Shown piece after piece: positions 1 through 11,001 of a DNA stretch of 64,000 bases (positions are counted from its first letter, which is position 1; the number at the start of each line of letters is the position of its first letter). Both the position numbers and the translations under genes were made by a program. Source of the stretch: an uncultured Muribaculaceae bacterium (GTDB taxonomy: Bacteria; Bacteroidota; Bacteroidia; Bacteroidales; Muribaculaceae); contig CANQZG010000006.1 in assembly GCA_947628305.1 (NCBI GenBank), forward strand, positions 62,001-126,000, written 5' to 3'. Under the pieces are notes generated by a model. It had not been told where the DNA came from. It did no database searches and saw nothing but the letters and a program-made list of their open reading frames with translations.

Positions 1-1
1 G

Positions 2-2432
<2,431 letters not shown>

Positions 2433-2446
2433 GGTGGAGGTGTGTC

Positions 2447-3556
2447 ATGTTCTACGATGAATTGAAAAAATATGACTGGGATGGCACGACGCGTGCCATC
2501 CTTGCCAAGACACCGCGTGATGTTGAGATTGCCCTGTCAAAGGAGCATCTCGATGTCGATGATTTCATGGCATTGATTTCGCCCGCCGGGGCGGCATATC
2601 TTGAACCGATGGCGCGATTAAGTCACCGTCACACCCTTGAGCGGTTTGGCAAAACTATCTCGATGTATATCCCGCTGTATGTATCGAACGCATGTACCAA
2701 CCATTGTGTCTACTGCGGGTTTAACCATGACAACCCGATGAAGCGTCTTACGCTTACAATGGAACAGGTAAAGGCCGAGTGTGAGGCCATACGCCGTCTC
2801 GGCCCGTTTGAGAATCTTCTGATAGTGTCGGGGGAGTTTCCCACCTTGAACGGCGTTGACTACCTTGAAAAGGTATTGCACACCGCGAGACCCTATTTCA
2901 ATAACCTCACAATCGAGGTCATGCCGATGAAATCGCGTGATTATTATCGGTTGACACAGAGCGGCCTTAACGGGGTGGTCTGCTTTCAGGAGACCTATCA
3001 TGAGGCGCGTTACAAGGACTATCATCCGAGAGGGATGAAGTCGATATTCGAGTGGCGTGTCAACGGGTTTGACCGAATGGGACAGGCCGGGGTGCATAAA
3101 ATCGGCATGGGTGTACTTATCGGTCTTGAGGATTGGCGCACAGATGTCACCATGATGGCGCGTCATCTGCGTTATCTTCGCCGAAATTACTGGAAGACGC
3201 GTTACAGCATCAATTTCCCGCGTATGTGTCCTGCCGAGGGAGGGTATCAGCCCAAGGTTGTCATGACCGACCGGGAATTGGCCCAGCTGACATTTGCGTT
3301 CCGTTTGTTTGACCATGATGTCGACATCTCTTATTCGACACGCGAGGAGCCAAAGTTCCGTGCCAACATGATGAAACTCGGAGTGACATCTATGAGTGCC
3401 GGAAGCCGTACGGAGCCGGGAGGGTATGCTGTCGCCCCTGATTCCTTGGAACAGTTTGAGGTGTCGGATGCCCGCACTCCGCTTCAGGTCGCGCAGGAAA
3501 TACGAGACCTCGGATATGAGGCTGTATGGAAAGACTGGGACAAGGTCTTTGATTAA
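2447..3556 (+). CDS. thiH: 2-iminoacetate synthase ThiH (tyrosine lyase)
   Basis: Radical-SAM enzyme that cleaves tyrosine to give dehydroglycine for ThiG. The cluster motif C-x3-C-x2-C is visible (CTNHCVYCG) at about residues 76-83 of a 369-residue protein. The ATG at MFYDELKKYDWD is preferred over an in-frame start 27 bases upstream, because that one lies inside thiC and the chosen start follows a GGTGGAGG ribosome-binding sequence. It is the last gene of the thiG-thiC-thiH segment, and its stop codon lies in the left arm of a long palindrome that probably ends transcription. Confidence 0.95.
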   Translation: MFYDELKKYDWDGTTRAILAKTPRDVEIALSKEHLDVDDFMALISPAGAAYLEPMARLSHRHTLERFGKTISMYIPLYVSNACTNHCVYCGFNHDNPMKRLTLTMEQVKAECEAIRRLGPFENLLIVSGEFPTLNGVDYLEKVLHTARPYFNNLTIEVMPMKSRDYYRLTQSGLNGVVCFQETYHEARYKDYHPRGMKSIFEWRVNGFDRMGQAGVHKIGMGVLIGLEDWRTDVTMMARHLRYLRRNYWKTRYSINFPRMCPAEGGYQPKVVMTDRELAQLTFAFRLFDHDVDISYSTREEPKFRANMMKLGVTSMSAGSRTEPGGYAVAPDSLEQFEVSDARTPLQVAQEIRDLGYEAVWKDWDKVFD

Positions 3557-3616
3557 ATCATGATTAAATAGAAGGAGACGGCTTTAAAGCCGTCTCCTTC
3601 TATTTAATCATGATTT
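3555..3616. terminator. Bidirectional terminator, 31-bp perfect palindrome
   Basis: Two 31-base arms are exact reverse complements with no spacer (centre GGCTTT|AAAGCC). The outer parts are A/T-rich and the inner parts contain GAAGGAGACGG. It lies between convergent thiH (+) and rpmA (-), and the T-rich arms would give a U-tract in either direction. The thiH TAA is inside the left arm. Confidence 0.9.
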
Positions 3617-3624
3617 GTTTATCG

Positions 3625-3888
3625 TTACGCTTCGGCAAATGGAGCGACATTGATAAACTTGCGACCGTTGCGGCCTTCGGTAAATACGACAGTGCCGTCA
3701 ATCAACGCGTAGATTGTGTGGTCTTTGCCGAGACCCACGTTCAAGCCGGGGTGATGGGCTGTGCCACGTTGACGCTTGATGATGTTGCCTGCCTTGCATG
3801 CCTGACCGCCATAAATCTTGACGCCAAGACGTTTGCTTTCGGATTCACGTCCGTTCTTCGAACTACCTACACCTTTCTTATGTGCCAT
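3625..3888 (-). CDS. rpmA: 50S ribosomal protein L27
   Basis: Large-subunit ribosomal protein near the peptidyl-transferase centre. It has 87 residues with the standard N-terminus [20 protein letters not shown] and the conserved core [23 protein letters not shown]. Unlike Firmicutes L27 it has no cleavable leader before the MAHKK start. It lies 21 bases downstream of rplU in the usual rplU-rpmA order and shares its promoter. Confidence 0.98.
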   Translation of the reverse strand: MAHKKGVGSSKNGRESESKRLGVKIYGGQACKAGNIIKRQRGTAHHPGLNVGLGKDHTIYALIDGTVVFTEGRNGRKFINVAPFAEA

Positions 3889-3909
3889 TTCGTAAACAGA
3901 TTTTAGGGG

Positions 3910-4230
3910 TTAAGCAACTACTTCTTTAATTAACACTTTGGTGAAATACTGGCGATGGCCGTTTTTGCGACGATAGCCTTTGCGACGTTTCTTCTTGAAA
4001 ACAATCACTTTGTCACCTTTAACGAGGGGGGTTAATACCTCGCAAACAACTTTGGCACCTTCAACTACGGGTGCGCCCACCTTTACGGTACCGTCGGCGT
4101 CAGCGAGGAGCACACGGTCAAATTCCAGTTTGTCTCCTTCTTTGGTTGCATCGCCGAGATAGTGTACATACAAGAACTTCTCAGGTTCAGCCTTGAACTG
4201 TTGTCCTTGAATTTCTACAATTGCGTACAT
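3910..4230 (-). CDS. rplU: 50S ribosomal protein L21
   Basis: Large-subunit ribosomal protein that binds 23S rRNA. It has 106 residues, starts [19 protein letters not shown] and ends with the basic [15 protein letters not shown] segment typical of L21. First gene of the rplU-rpmA pair. A leader of roughly 100 bases with a hairpin separates it from a clear Bacteroidetes promoter, so expression may be controlled at the leader. Confidence 0.98.
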   Translation of the reverse strand: MYAIVEIQGQQFKAEPEKFLYVHYLGDATKEGDKLEFDRVLLADADGTVKVGAPVVEGAKVVCEVLTPLVKGDKVIVFKKKRRKGYRRKNGHRQYFTKVLIKEVVA

Positions 4231-4270
4231 TTTATTTAAAACACTAATTAATAGGTTAATCCTGCGGGCG

Positions 4271-4297
4271 GGAGATGTCAGTCTGACAGTACACTCC
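4271..4297 (-). promoter_or_regulatory. Hairpin in the rplU-rpmA leader
   Basis: Nested inverted repeat in the untranslated leader of rplU: a 6-bp inner stem (TGTCAG/CTGACA, one-base loop) inside a GGAG/CTCC outer stem. Ribosomal operons often carry autoregulatory leaders, and L21 leaders are known in Firmicutes. Whether this hairpin has such a role is inference. Confidence 0.45.
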
Positions 4298-4330
4298 TCT
4301 TAAACAAGCCCGGTTAGGAAAAATTGCCCA

Positions 4331-4361
4331 CAAAGGTACTGATATTATTTGAAATGTGCAA
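4331..4361 (-). promoter_or_regulatory. Promoter of rplU-rpmA
   Basis: Read on the minus strand: TTG, 20 bases, then TACCTTTG. This matches the Bacteroidetes sigma-ABfr promoter (-33 TTG, -7 TAnnTTTG). Confidence 0.8.
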
Positions 4362-4370
4362 TGTTTTGAA

Positions 4371-7058
4371 CTAATTTTTGTGGCGTTCGATGAAACGTAT
4401 TGCCTCTCCGATGATTAGCACAGGCGATGTTGATAGGATGATGATAATCCAGTCGGTGAATTTTAACGGGACTACGTTAAAGAACTGTCCTCCTGTCTCG
4501 ACAATCAGCATCTGGCCTATGACAATAAGGGCGGCGATGAAATTGAACTCTCCGCAATGGCTAAGGTTTAAGCCACTGTCATCACTCCCGAAGGCACGTG
4601 CGTTGAACATGTTCCAGAACTGTAACATTACAAAAATTGTGAAGAACAGGCTTAGTTCGTATGGGGTCAGGCCGTCGGCGTTCCCCAATTTTATATATGG
4701 CAAATCGGCGAGTGATGTTACGTTGGCGTGCTCAAACACATATAAAAGGCCGAACAGGATGAGGAAAAATATTGCCCCGGTCGTTATGATGCTTTCTTTC
4801 ATCGCCCGTGAGATGATGAAGTCACTCCGTCGTCTCGGCGCGTTTTTCATCACTGACGGCGAGGGGGGTAGAGAGGCGAGTGCCATCGCGGCGAATGTGT
4901 CCATTATCAGGTTGACCCACAGCATCTGTGTCACGGTGAGTGGCGTTTCTGTCCCCATGAACGCCCCGGCGAGCACAATGAGACACGCCGCGACGTTGAC
5001 GGTCATCTGGAAAAGGATGAAACGGCGTATGTTGCGATACAGGGAGCGTCCCCACATCACGGCGCGTCCGATTGATGTGAACGAGTTGTCGATGATGGTT
5101 ATGTCGCTCGCCTCTTTGGCCACCGATGTGCCATCGCCCATCGATAGGCCGACATGGGCGGCTTTCAGGGCCGGGGCATCGTTGGTGCCGTCGCCCGTTA
5201 CCGCTACCACCTGATTGAGTGATTGCAGTGTCTCGACAAGGCGTTTTTTGTCGAGGGGACGGGCACGTGCGATGATTTTGATTCCATTTGCGCGGCGGCG
5301 AACTTCATCGTCATCCAGCGCGGCAAACTCCGGACCGGTGATTATGGCTGTCTCATTGTCGGTGGAGTTGTCCCACAACCCGGTCTGACGTCCGATTTCA
5401 CGGGCGGTCGCAGGGGTGTCGCCTGTCACAATCTTTATGTCTATCCCTGCGTTGCGGCATTCGGCTATTGCGGCGGGGACATCGGGGCGCACCGGGTCTG
5501 ATATTGCGACGATTCCGTCGAGCGTGAGGTTATCGGCCACTATCGTTCCATTGATGATTCCATGTTTGTCACCTGTTAATGTCGCTGTAGCGAATGCCAG
5601 GGTGCGCATGGCCTCGTTCTGGTATCGAGTGAGCATTTCGGCGATTTTTTCACGTGGTATGTCTCCCGCGACTGACGGGCACATCGCCATCACGATTTCA
5701 GGCGCGCCTTTCACGAGCAGCATCCTTTTCCCGGATGGAAGCCGTACCTCTGAGGCCATGTATTTTCTCTCGGTTGAGAATGGGATTTCGGCAATGACTT
5801 GTGTTTTGTTCCTGATGTCGGAATAATCTATTCCGGCCTTGTTCAGATACAGCAGCAGCGCACCCTCGGTCGGGTTTCCGAGCGGAGTGGGGTTGGCCGG
5901 GTCGGTGCGGTCAAGCTGTGCGGTTGAATTTAACGCGAGCGAGGCCTGTGCGATTTCTCCTGCGTCCCCGTTGTCGCCGATGCCTTCATCTTTGCCGAAG
6001 AATGTTATTTCGGCGACCTGCATCCTGTTTTGTGTCAGTGTGCCGGTCTTGTCGGTGCATATCACGGTTGTTGCGCCCATTGTCTCGCAGGCATGGAGTT
6101 TACGCACAAGGTTGTTGGATTTCAACATGCGGCGCATGCTGTAGGCAAGGCTAAGGGTTACGGCCATCGGGAGGCCTTCGGGGATGGAGACGACGATGAG
6201 TGCGACGACAATCATGACGGTCTGTAACATGTATGTGACAAATGACAGCCATTCAAAGTCGGGGGTTGTCATGAAATACATTGTGACGCGACCCGCGACT
6301 ACCATTGTCGCGATTGTGTAACTCGCCCAGGAAATAAGATGTCCGAGCCTTTCGAGTTGTTCATCCAGTGGGGTCTTGACGCTGTCATCGATTGTCGCGG
6401 CCACATAGACCTTGCCGTTTTCGGTTTTGTCCCCGACCGCCGTCACTTCCATTATGCCGTGCCCTTCCATGACCTTTGTGCCTCTCATCACCGTGTCGGA
6501 TGCGAATGTAGCATCGACATCCATTGCATCGGGGTCGGTCGTCTTGTGGCATAACGGTTCGCCGGTGAGCGTCGATTCATCTACGCTCATTGAGGTCGCC
6601 TCGAGCAGACGGCCGTCAGCCGGGACTTCGTCGCCGGTGTTTAGTATAACAATGTCGCCGACAACAATGTCCTTGCGTGGAACTTCGGTCGTGTTGCCGT
6701 CGCGGATGACGCGTACCGGCTCATCATCATTGACCTGATTGAGCACGGCAAATTCGCGGTCGGCTTTGTATTCAAATATAAAAGCAAGTCCCGTGGCTAA
6801 CAGTATGGCGATAAAGATACCGACAGGTTCAAAAAACACCGTGGCATTGTCGCTGAGATAATATTCATAACAGGAGATGCCTATTGACAATATCCCGGCG
6901 ATACATAATATAATAATGAGCGGGTCCTTGAACTTCCCTAAAAAGGATTTCCACCATGGTTCGCGTTCAGGCGGTGTCAGTATGTTGTCGCCATGTTGAA
7001 GACGGCTTTCATTGACTTGTCGGCTTGTAAGGCCTTTGTATTCCTTTCTGTCGGTCAT
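4371..7058 (-). CDS. Calcium-translocating P-type ATPase, PMCA type
   Basis: P-type (P2) cation pump of 895 residues that exports Ca2+ at the cytoplasmic membrane. Landmarks in order: N-terminal cation-ATPase domain, membrane helices from about residue 46, LTGEP actuator loop near 166, PEGLPMAV ion-binding helix near 290-300, DKTGTLTQNRM phosphorylation site near 336, GDGTNDAPALK hinge near 623, and C-terminal membrane helices. The PEGLP motif favours Ca2+ over Na+/K+ or heavy metals. It is a single-gene unit: a TAACTTTG -7 element lies about 20 bases upstream of the start, and the rplU promoter begins just below the stop codon region. Confidence 0.92.
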   Translation of the reverse strand: MTDRKEYKGLTSRQVNESRLQHGDNILTPPEREPWWKSFLGKFKDPLIIILCIAGILSIGISCYEYYLSDNATVFFEPVGIFIAILLATGLAFIFEYKADREFAVLNQVNDDEPVRVIRDGNTTEVPRKDIVVGDIVILNTGDEVPADGRLLEATSMSVDESTLTGEPLCHKTTDPDAMDVDATFASDTVMRGTKVMEGHGIMEVTAVGDKTENGKVYVAATIDDSVKTPLDEQLERLGHLISWASYTIATMVVAGRVTMYFMTTPDFEWLSFVTYMLQTVMIVVALIVVSIPEGLPMAVTLSLAYSMRRMLKSNNLVRKLHACETMGATTVICTDKTGTLTQNRMQVAEITFFGKDEGIGDNGDAGEIAQASLALNSTAQLDRTDPANPTPLGNPTEGALLLYLNKAGIDYSDIRNKTQVIAEIPFSTERKYMASEVRLPSGKRMLLVKGAPEIVMAMCPSVAGDIPREKIAEMLTRYQNEAMRTLAFATATLTGDKHGIINGTIVADNLTLDGIVAISDPVRPDVPAAIAECRNAGIDIKIVTGDTPATAREIGRQTGLWDNSTDNETAIITGPEFAALDDDEVRRRANGIKIIARARPLDKKRLVETLQSLNQVVAVTGDGTNDAPALKAAHVGLSMGDGTSVAKEASDITIIDNSFTSIGRAVMWGRSLYRNIRRFILFQMTVNVAACLIVLAGAFMGTETPLTVTQMLWVNLIMDTFAAMALASLPPSPSVMKNAPRRRSDFIISRAMKESIITTGAIFFLILFGLLYVFEHANVTSLADLPYIKLGNADGLTPYELSLFFTIFVMLQFWNMFNARAFGSDDSGLNLSHCGEFNFIAALIVIGQMLIVETGGQFFNVVPLKFTDWIIIILSTSPVLIIGEAIRFIERHKN

Positions 7059-7143
7059 TTCTTACAATTTTTGCGCTGCAAAGTTAGAGATTAACGCACA
7101 AATAGTGTGAATATGGCATGCTGTAAACAAAGTTTAATTTTGA

Positions 7144-7179
7144 TGTGCAATATTATTGCACACGTGGCGGATATCTTTG
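7144..7179 (+). promoter_or_regulatory. Palindromic operator and -7 box before a small ORF
   Basis: A perfect 19-base palindrome TGTGCAATA-T-TATTGCACA (7144-7162) lies 9 bases upstream of a TATCTTTG -7 element (7172-7179). No TTG is at the usual -33 spacing, and the palindrome occupies that region, as expected for a site bound by a dimeric regulator. The regulator is unknown. Confidence 0.55.
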
Positions 7180-7207
7180 CATCATAAATCAAAGATATTG
7201 AAAAAAT

Positions 7208-7474
7208 ATGAAAGCAATAAACATCAATGACGTAATATTTGCCACCGTCTCCCAGCATGGGTGCGTATTGGCTTCGCTCACATTGAGTGGCGTAACATCG
7301 TTGTCCGATGTCATGAAGCATCTGCGTGCATCTGTCTCAGGGGTGGTGGGCATGGTGACATTGCAGTTGCGCAACATGAGTCAGGGATGGTCGCAGCGTA
7401 CCACGTTTGTGCCTGCATCCGCTCCGCTTGGCAGGAGTGGCGTAAGAGTGCCCGTGCAACTCTCATTGTTTTGA
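7208..7474 (+). CDS. Small protein of unknown function
   Basis: An 88-residue ORF starting MKAININDVIFATVSQHG, with a possible conserved patch GMVTLQLRNMSQGWSQR and no signal peptide or membrane segment. It has its own -7 element and a palindromic site upstream, and coding-like composition at its N-terminus, so it is probably real. The C-terminal 20 residues (PLGRSGVRVPVQLSLF) look less constrained. It resembles short Bacteroidales hypothetical proteins in style, but no function can be assigned. The region between it and nusB holds only the nusB promoter. Confidence 0.65.
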   Translation: MKAININDVIFATVSQHGCVLASLTLSGVTSLSDVMKHLRASVSGVVGMVTLQLRNMSQGWSQRTTFVPASAPLGRSGVRVPVQLSLF

Positions 7475-7516
7475 ACACAATCTCGAGATTGCCTAAAATA
7501 ATGGATGTGAAATGGC

Positions 7517-7545
7517 TTTGGTTTGCCATTTTTTTCCTAATTTTG
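7517..7545 (+). promoter_or_regulatory. Probable nusB promoter
   Basis: TTTG, 17 bases, TAATTTTG (7538-7545), 26 bases upstream of the nusB ATG. The -7 element matches the consensus; the spacing to the upstream TTTG is slightly short. Confidence 0.6.
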
Positions 7546-7571
7546 CAGCCGGAAAAAAGAACATTTAAATC

Positions 7572-8999
7572 ATGATAAATCGTATTTTAATCAGAAACAA
7601 GGTTGTACAGATGTTATACGCCTATCTGCTGACGCGTGGCGAGTTTAAAATCGAAACCGCGCCCCAGGCCAATTCACGTGACAAACGCACGGCCTATAAT
7701 GTTTATCTTGATTTAATCATGTTGATGCTTGAGCTTTCGGGGTGCAAGGTGAAAGGCCCGTCAGGCTCATATCCCGTGCCGGAGGCATCCAAAAACCGTT
7801 ATCTCAACGGGTCGGTTCTCGTTCGCTCCTTGTGGGGAAATGACCATATAAAATCTATTATATTGCGAGACCCGCAGCGGATGGAAATCTTTGATAAGAT
7901 TGTCCCGGAGTTATACAGCAAGGTCATAACATCTTCGGCCTATCGAAGTTACATACGCTTGAAGGAGCGTGATATGGCGGAGGATACGAAGTTCTGGAAA
8001 ACCATTATTCAGACTGTCATAGCCACCAATCCCGAATTTGTGGAGGTGTGCCGTTCGGCCCACGATACATTTACATTGAGGGGATTTGAAGAGGGTGTCG
8101 AGATGGCATTGGATACGTTGTCGAGTTATACCGACAATCGCATGCGTCTTGTGTCGGCGCGTAACTCCCTTGACGACTCGTTGGAGAAGGCCTACGAACT
8201 GTACCACGCACTGTTGCTGCTGATGTGTGAAATCACACGCGCGCAGGATTTGCGTCTTGACGCTGCCAAGAACAAGTATCTCCCGACAGCCGAGGACCTT
8301 AACCCCGACACACGTTTTGTTGAAAATGCTCTGCCGCAGGTTATTTCATCCAATCCCGAAATGACCTCTTATCTTGACGAGCATCCGTTCTCATGGGCCG
8401 ACAATGACGGCTTAATCAAATCGTTGCTTGACAAAATTCTTGAGAGCGATATATACAAGGATTACATGGCTGCCCCCATTACCGATTTCGCAATAGACTG
8501 TGAGTTTTGGCGCAACATCTACAAGTCGATAATATTGCCGTCGGATGAACTGGTCGAGGCTCTTGAGGAGAAGTCAATCTATTGGAACGATGACTTGCAG
8601 ATAATGGGCACATTTGTCCTTAAGACATTGAAACAGTTTGCGGTGAAAGGCCCGGAGGCGACATTGTTGCCAAAATACAAGGATGACGAGGACGCATGTT
8701 TCGGGGCCGACCTGTTCATGTATTCGGTCAACAATTATGACCTATATCGTTCCTATATCGACCGCTTCCTTCAGGACGGCAAGTGGGACGCCGAACGTCT
8801 CGCCTTCATGGACGCGGTCATCATGGTGTGCGCGATAGCCGAGATGCTCAATTATCCCGCCATACCCATTGCGGTTACGATGAATGAATACATTGAAATC
8901 GCCAATGACTACAGCACCCCCCGTAGCGGACAATTCATCAACGGTATCCTTTATGCCGTGACAAATTATCTTAAATCGGAAGGATTGTTGAATAAGTGA
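7572..8999 (+). CDS. nusB: Transcription antitermination factor NusB, enlarged
   Basis: NusB binds boxA RNA with NusE in antitermination of rRNA operons. The C-terminal part (about residues 350-475) is a recognisable NusB domain (RLAFMDAVIMVCAIAEML, VTMNEYIEIANDYSTPRSGQFINGIL). Typical Bacteroidales NusB proteins are, from memory, about 300-310 residues; this one is 475. The extra length appears to be an internal duplication: residues about 40-197 (AYNVYLDLIMLMLEL ... FWKTIIQTVI) resemble about 205-360 (AYELYHALLLLMCEI ... FWRNIYKSII). It heads the nusB-yajC-ybbR-coaE gene string. Confidence 0.88.
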   Translation: MINRILIRNKVVQMLYAYLLTRGEFKIETAPQANSRDKRTAYNVYLDLIMLMLELSGCKVKGPSGSYPVPEASKNRYLNGSVLVRSLWGNDHIKSIILRDPQRMEIFDKIVPELYSKVITSSAYRSYIRLKERDMAEDTKFWKTIIQTVIATNPEFVEVCRSAHDTFTLRGFEEGVEMALDTLSSYTDNRMRLVSARNSLDDSLEKAYELYHALLLLMCEITRAQDLRLDAAKNKYLPTAEDLNPDTRFVENALPQVISSNPEMTSYLDEHPFSWADNDGLIKSLLDKILESDIYKDYMAAPITDFAIDCEFWRNIYKSIILPSDELVEALEEKSIYWNDDLQIMGTFVLKTLKQFAVKGPEATLLPKYKDDEDACFGADLFMYSVNNYDLYRSYIDRFLQDGKWDAERLAFMDAVIMVCAIAEMLNYPAIPIAVTMNEYIEIANDYSTPRSGQFINGILYAVTNYLKSEGLLNK

Positions 9000-9018
9000 A
9001 AAATAATCGCTACATTTG
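8988..9018 (+). promoter_or_regulatory. Promoter of yajC
   Basis: TTG, 20 bases, TACATTTG: an exact Bacteroidetes-type promoter. It starts inside the 3' end of nusB, so yajC and the genes after it need not depend on the nusB promoter. Confidence 0.8.
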
Positions 9019-9055
9019 TTCCATTATTGAAACAGCTTCTTAAAATCCAAATCAA

Positions 9056-9394
9056 ATGATTCAGAATCTTATTACACTTCAAGACACCGGGGCATCCCAA
9101 GGAATGGGTAGCCTGTTGATGATTGTCGCTATTGTCGCTATATTCTATTTCTTCATGATACGTCCGCAGCAGAAGAAACAAAAGGAGATACGCAAGGCTC
9201 GCGAGGCTATGAAAGTCGGTGACAAGGTCGTGACCGCAGGAGGCATATATGGTCGCATCCGTGGTGTCAAGGACAATACCTTTACAATAGAGATTGCCAA
9301 CAATGTGTCAATCACCATTGATAAAGGCTCGGTGTATCCGTCGGCCAACGATGCCGCCGATGCACAGGCTGCCAGCCAGGATATGAAAAAGTAA
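9056..9394 (+). CDS. yajC: Preprotein translocase auxiliary subunit YajC
   Basis: Small inner-membrane partner of SecD/SecF. It has 112 residues with one N-terminal membrane helix (GSLLMIVAIVAIFYFFMI), then the family signature RPQQKKQKE and a soluble domain with MKVGDKVVTAGGIYGRI. The Ala/Asp-rich tail is not conserved in character. The YbbR gene starts 6 bases after the stop codon, indicating co-transcription. Confidence 0.95.
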   Translation: MIQNLITLQDTGASQGMGSLLMIVAIVAIFYFFMIRPQQKKQKEIRKAREAMKVGDKVVTAGGIYGRIRGVKDNTFTIEIANNVSITIDKGSVYPSANDAADAQAASQDMKK

Positions 9395-9400
9395 GTCAAA

Positions 9401-10405
9401 ATGGCTTCTATGTCTCCAATTAAGGAGAAACTCACTAAAGCGAGTGGAAATATAGACAGGGCATTGCATTCTTCCCGAGGGAAAGATGTGATGCTCTATC
9501 TTATGTTTGTGGCCATAGCGTTTGTGTTTTGGCTTCTTCTCTCGCTTGACAACGAGGTGCAGAGGGATTTTGATGTCCCCGTCGAGATTGTTGATGTCCC
9601 CGACAGTGTGACTATAATAGACCCCGCGCCGAAGACGCTTAGCGTCAGTGTCAAGAGCAAGGGTTCGCAGCTGTTGCGTTTCCTTTGGGGACATGTGCCG
9701 GTTATGAAAATTAAGTATGACGAGAGCCGTGCGTCCCGCAACTGCTTTTTCATGAACCGTTCGAGACTGGAGGCCCGTTTGCGTGATTATTTCGGTAACG
9801 TAGGCGTGCAGATAGTGTCATGTAAGCCCGACTCCATCAGTCTCGCTTACACCGAGTCGCCCGGTCGCAAGGTGAGACTCGAGATAAAAGCCGATGTACA
9901 GCCTAATCTGCAATGTATTATAAGTGGCCCGATAACAGCCAATGTCGATTCTGTGAGGGTTTATTCGGCCGGGGAGCTTCCCAAAGGGTTCGACCGTGTG
10001 GAGACCGAGATGATTGTTAAAGGCGGGTTAAAGGACACGATGCGTTACGAGGTTAAGCTGAAGCCTGTTCTGGGGGCGCGTCTCATTCCCGACAAGGTCA
10101 TTGTGACAGTGCCTGTGGAACCTTTGATTTCGCGTAAACGACAGGTCGAGATTTCGGCCGTGAATGTGCCTGACGGGGTTGGGCTGATAACTTTCCCGTC
10201 AAAGGTCGATGTGTCGTTCCTTGTACCTATGAGCATCTATGGCGAGGATTTCCCGATGAAAGCCTACGTCGACTATGACCGCATACGTCCCGGGTCTTCA
10301 TATCTCCCGGTGGCACTTTCGCTTGTCCCCGAGGTCTATCATAATATCTCATTGTCGCCTGACAGCGTGGAGTATATAATCGAGCATAAAAAAGTGGAAG
10401 AATGA
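9401..10405 (+). CDS. YbbR-domain membrane-anchored protein
   Basis: A 334-residue protein with a single membrane helix at about residues 29-48 (MLYLMFVAIAFVFWLLLSL) followed by extracytoplasmic beta-rich YbbR-like repeats; PVEIVDVPDSV and similar VPV-type strands recur. YbbR-like proteins elsewhere (CdaR) modulate a cyclic-di-AMP cyclase, but in Bacteroidetes this gene normally sits between yajC and coaE as here and its role is not established. No diadenylate cyclase gene is adjacent. Its stop overlaps the coaE start by 4 bases (ATGA). Confidence 0.85.
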   Translation: MASMSPIKEKLTKASGNIDRALHSSRGKDVMLYLMFVAIAFVFWLLLSLDNEVQRDFDVPVEIVDVPDSVTIIDPAPKTLSVSVKSKGSQLLRFLWGHVPVMKIKYDESRASRNCFFMNRSRLEARLRDYFGNVGVQIVSCKPDSISLAYTESPGRKVRLEIKADVQPNLQCIISGPITANVDSVRVYSAGELPKGFDRVETEMIVKGGLKDTMRYEVKLKPVLGARLIPDKVIVTVPVEPLISRKRQVEISAVNVPDGVGLITFPSKVDVSFLVPMSIYGEDFPMKAYVDYDRIRPGSSYLPVALSLVPEVYHNISLSPDSVEYIIEHKKVEE

Positions 10406-10992
10406 CCCACGGTGGGCGAGTCATAGCGATTACGGGAGGAATTGGCAGTGGCAAGAGCGTTGTGTCGCGGGTTCTGGTCGAAATGGGTTACCCGGTGTAT
10501 GACTGTGACAGTCGTGCGCGTGATATAATGGATAATGACTGTGGCATAAAACGGGCGATTGCTGATAATATAGGAGTTGAATGTATTGTCGATGGCATGA
10601 TTGACCGCAGTCGCCTTTCAAGGATAGTGTTCAATGACAGCGTGTTGTTGTCGCGGTTGAATGAAATTGTGCATTCGGCGGTCAGGGATGATTTGAAGCG
10701 TTTTATTGAAAGTGTGGGGGGGTATCCTTGTTTTGTCGAGACGGCCATCCTTTATCAAAGTGGCATTGACCTGATGGTTGACGAAGTGTGGGAGGTTACC
10801 GCCCCCGTTGACGTAAGGATTGAACGTGTGGCCATGCGCAACGGCCTGTCGGAGCGCGAAATCCGCGCACGCATTAGTTCGCAGGACTCCTACGTCCCGT
10901 TGAGGGAACATGCCAATGTCAAAATAATCGTCAACGACAATTTTACCGCTGTGCTGCCGCAAGTCAACCGCCTCCTCATCACGTCCGCCTGA
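10402..10992 (+). CDS. coaE: Dephospho-CoA kinase
   Basis: Last step of coenzyme A synthesis: ATP-dependent phosphorylation of the 3'-hydroxyl of dephospho-CoA. It has 196 residues with the P-loop GGIGSGKS at about 9-16, the YDCDSRARDI segment, and a lid region with Arg-rich RNGLSEREIRARISSQ. Its ATG overlaps the ybbR stop, so translation is coupled. It is the last gene of the string; a palindrome-rich repeat starts 10 bases after its stop codon. Confidence 0.95.
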   Translation: MTHGGRVIAITGGIGSGKSVVSRVLVEMGYPVYDCDSRARDIMDNDCGIKRAIADNIGVECIVDGMIDRSRLSRIVFNDSVLLSRLNEIVHSAVRDDLKRFIESVGGYPCFVETAILYQSGIDLMVDEVWEVTAPVDVRIERVAMRNGLSEREIRARISSQDSYVPLREHANVKIIVNDNFTAVLPQVNRLLITSA

Positions 10993-11001
10993 TTCCGCTG
11001 T

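Noticed and set aside
3610..3906. Plus-strand ORF (98 codons) opposite rpmA
   Set aside because: Antisense shadow of ribosomal protein L27.
4378..5214. Long plus-strand ORF (278 codons) opposite the Ca2+ ATPase
   Set aside because: It lies fully antisense to a clear P-type ATPase with intact motifs, has no recognisable domain, and its composition mirrors the third-codon bias of the real gene.
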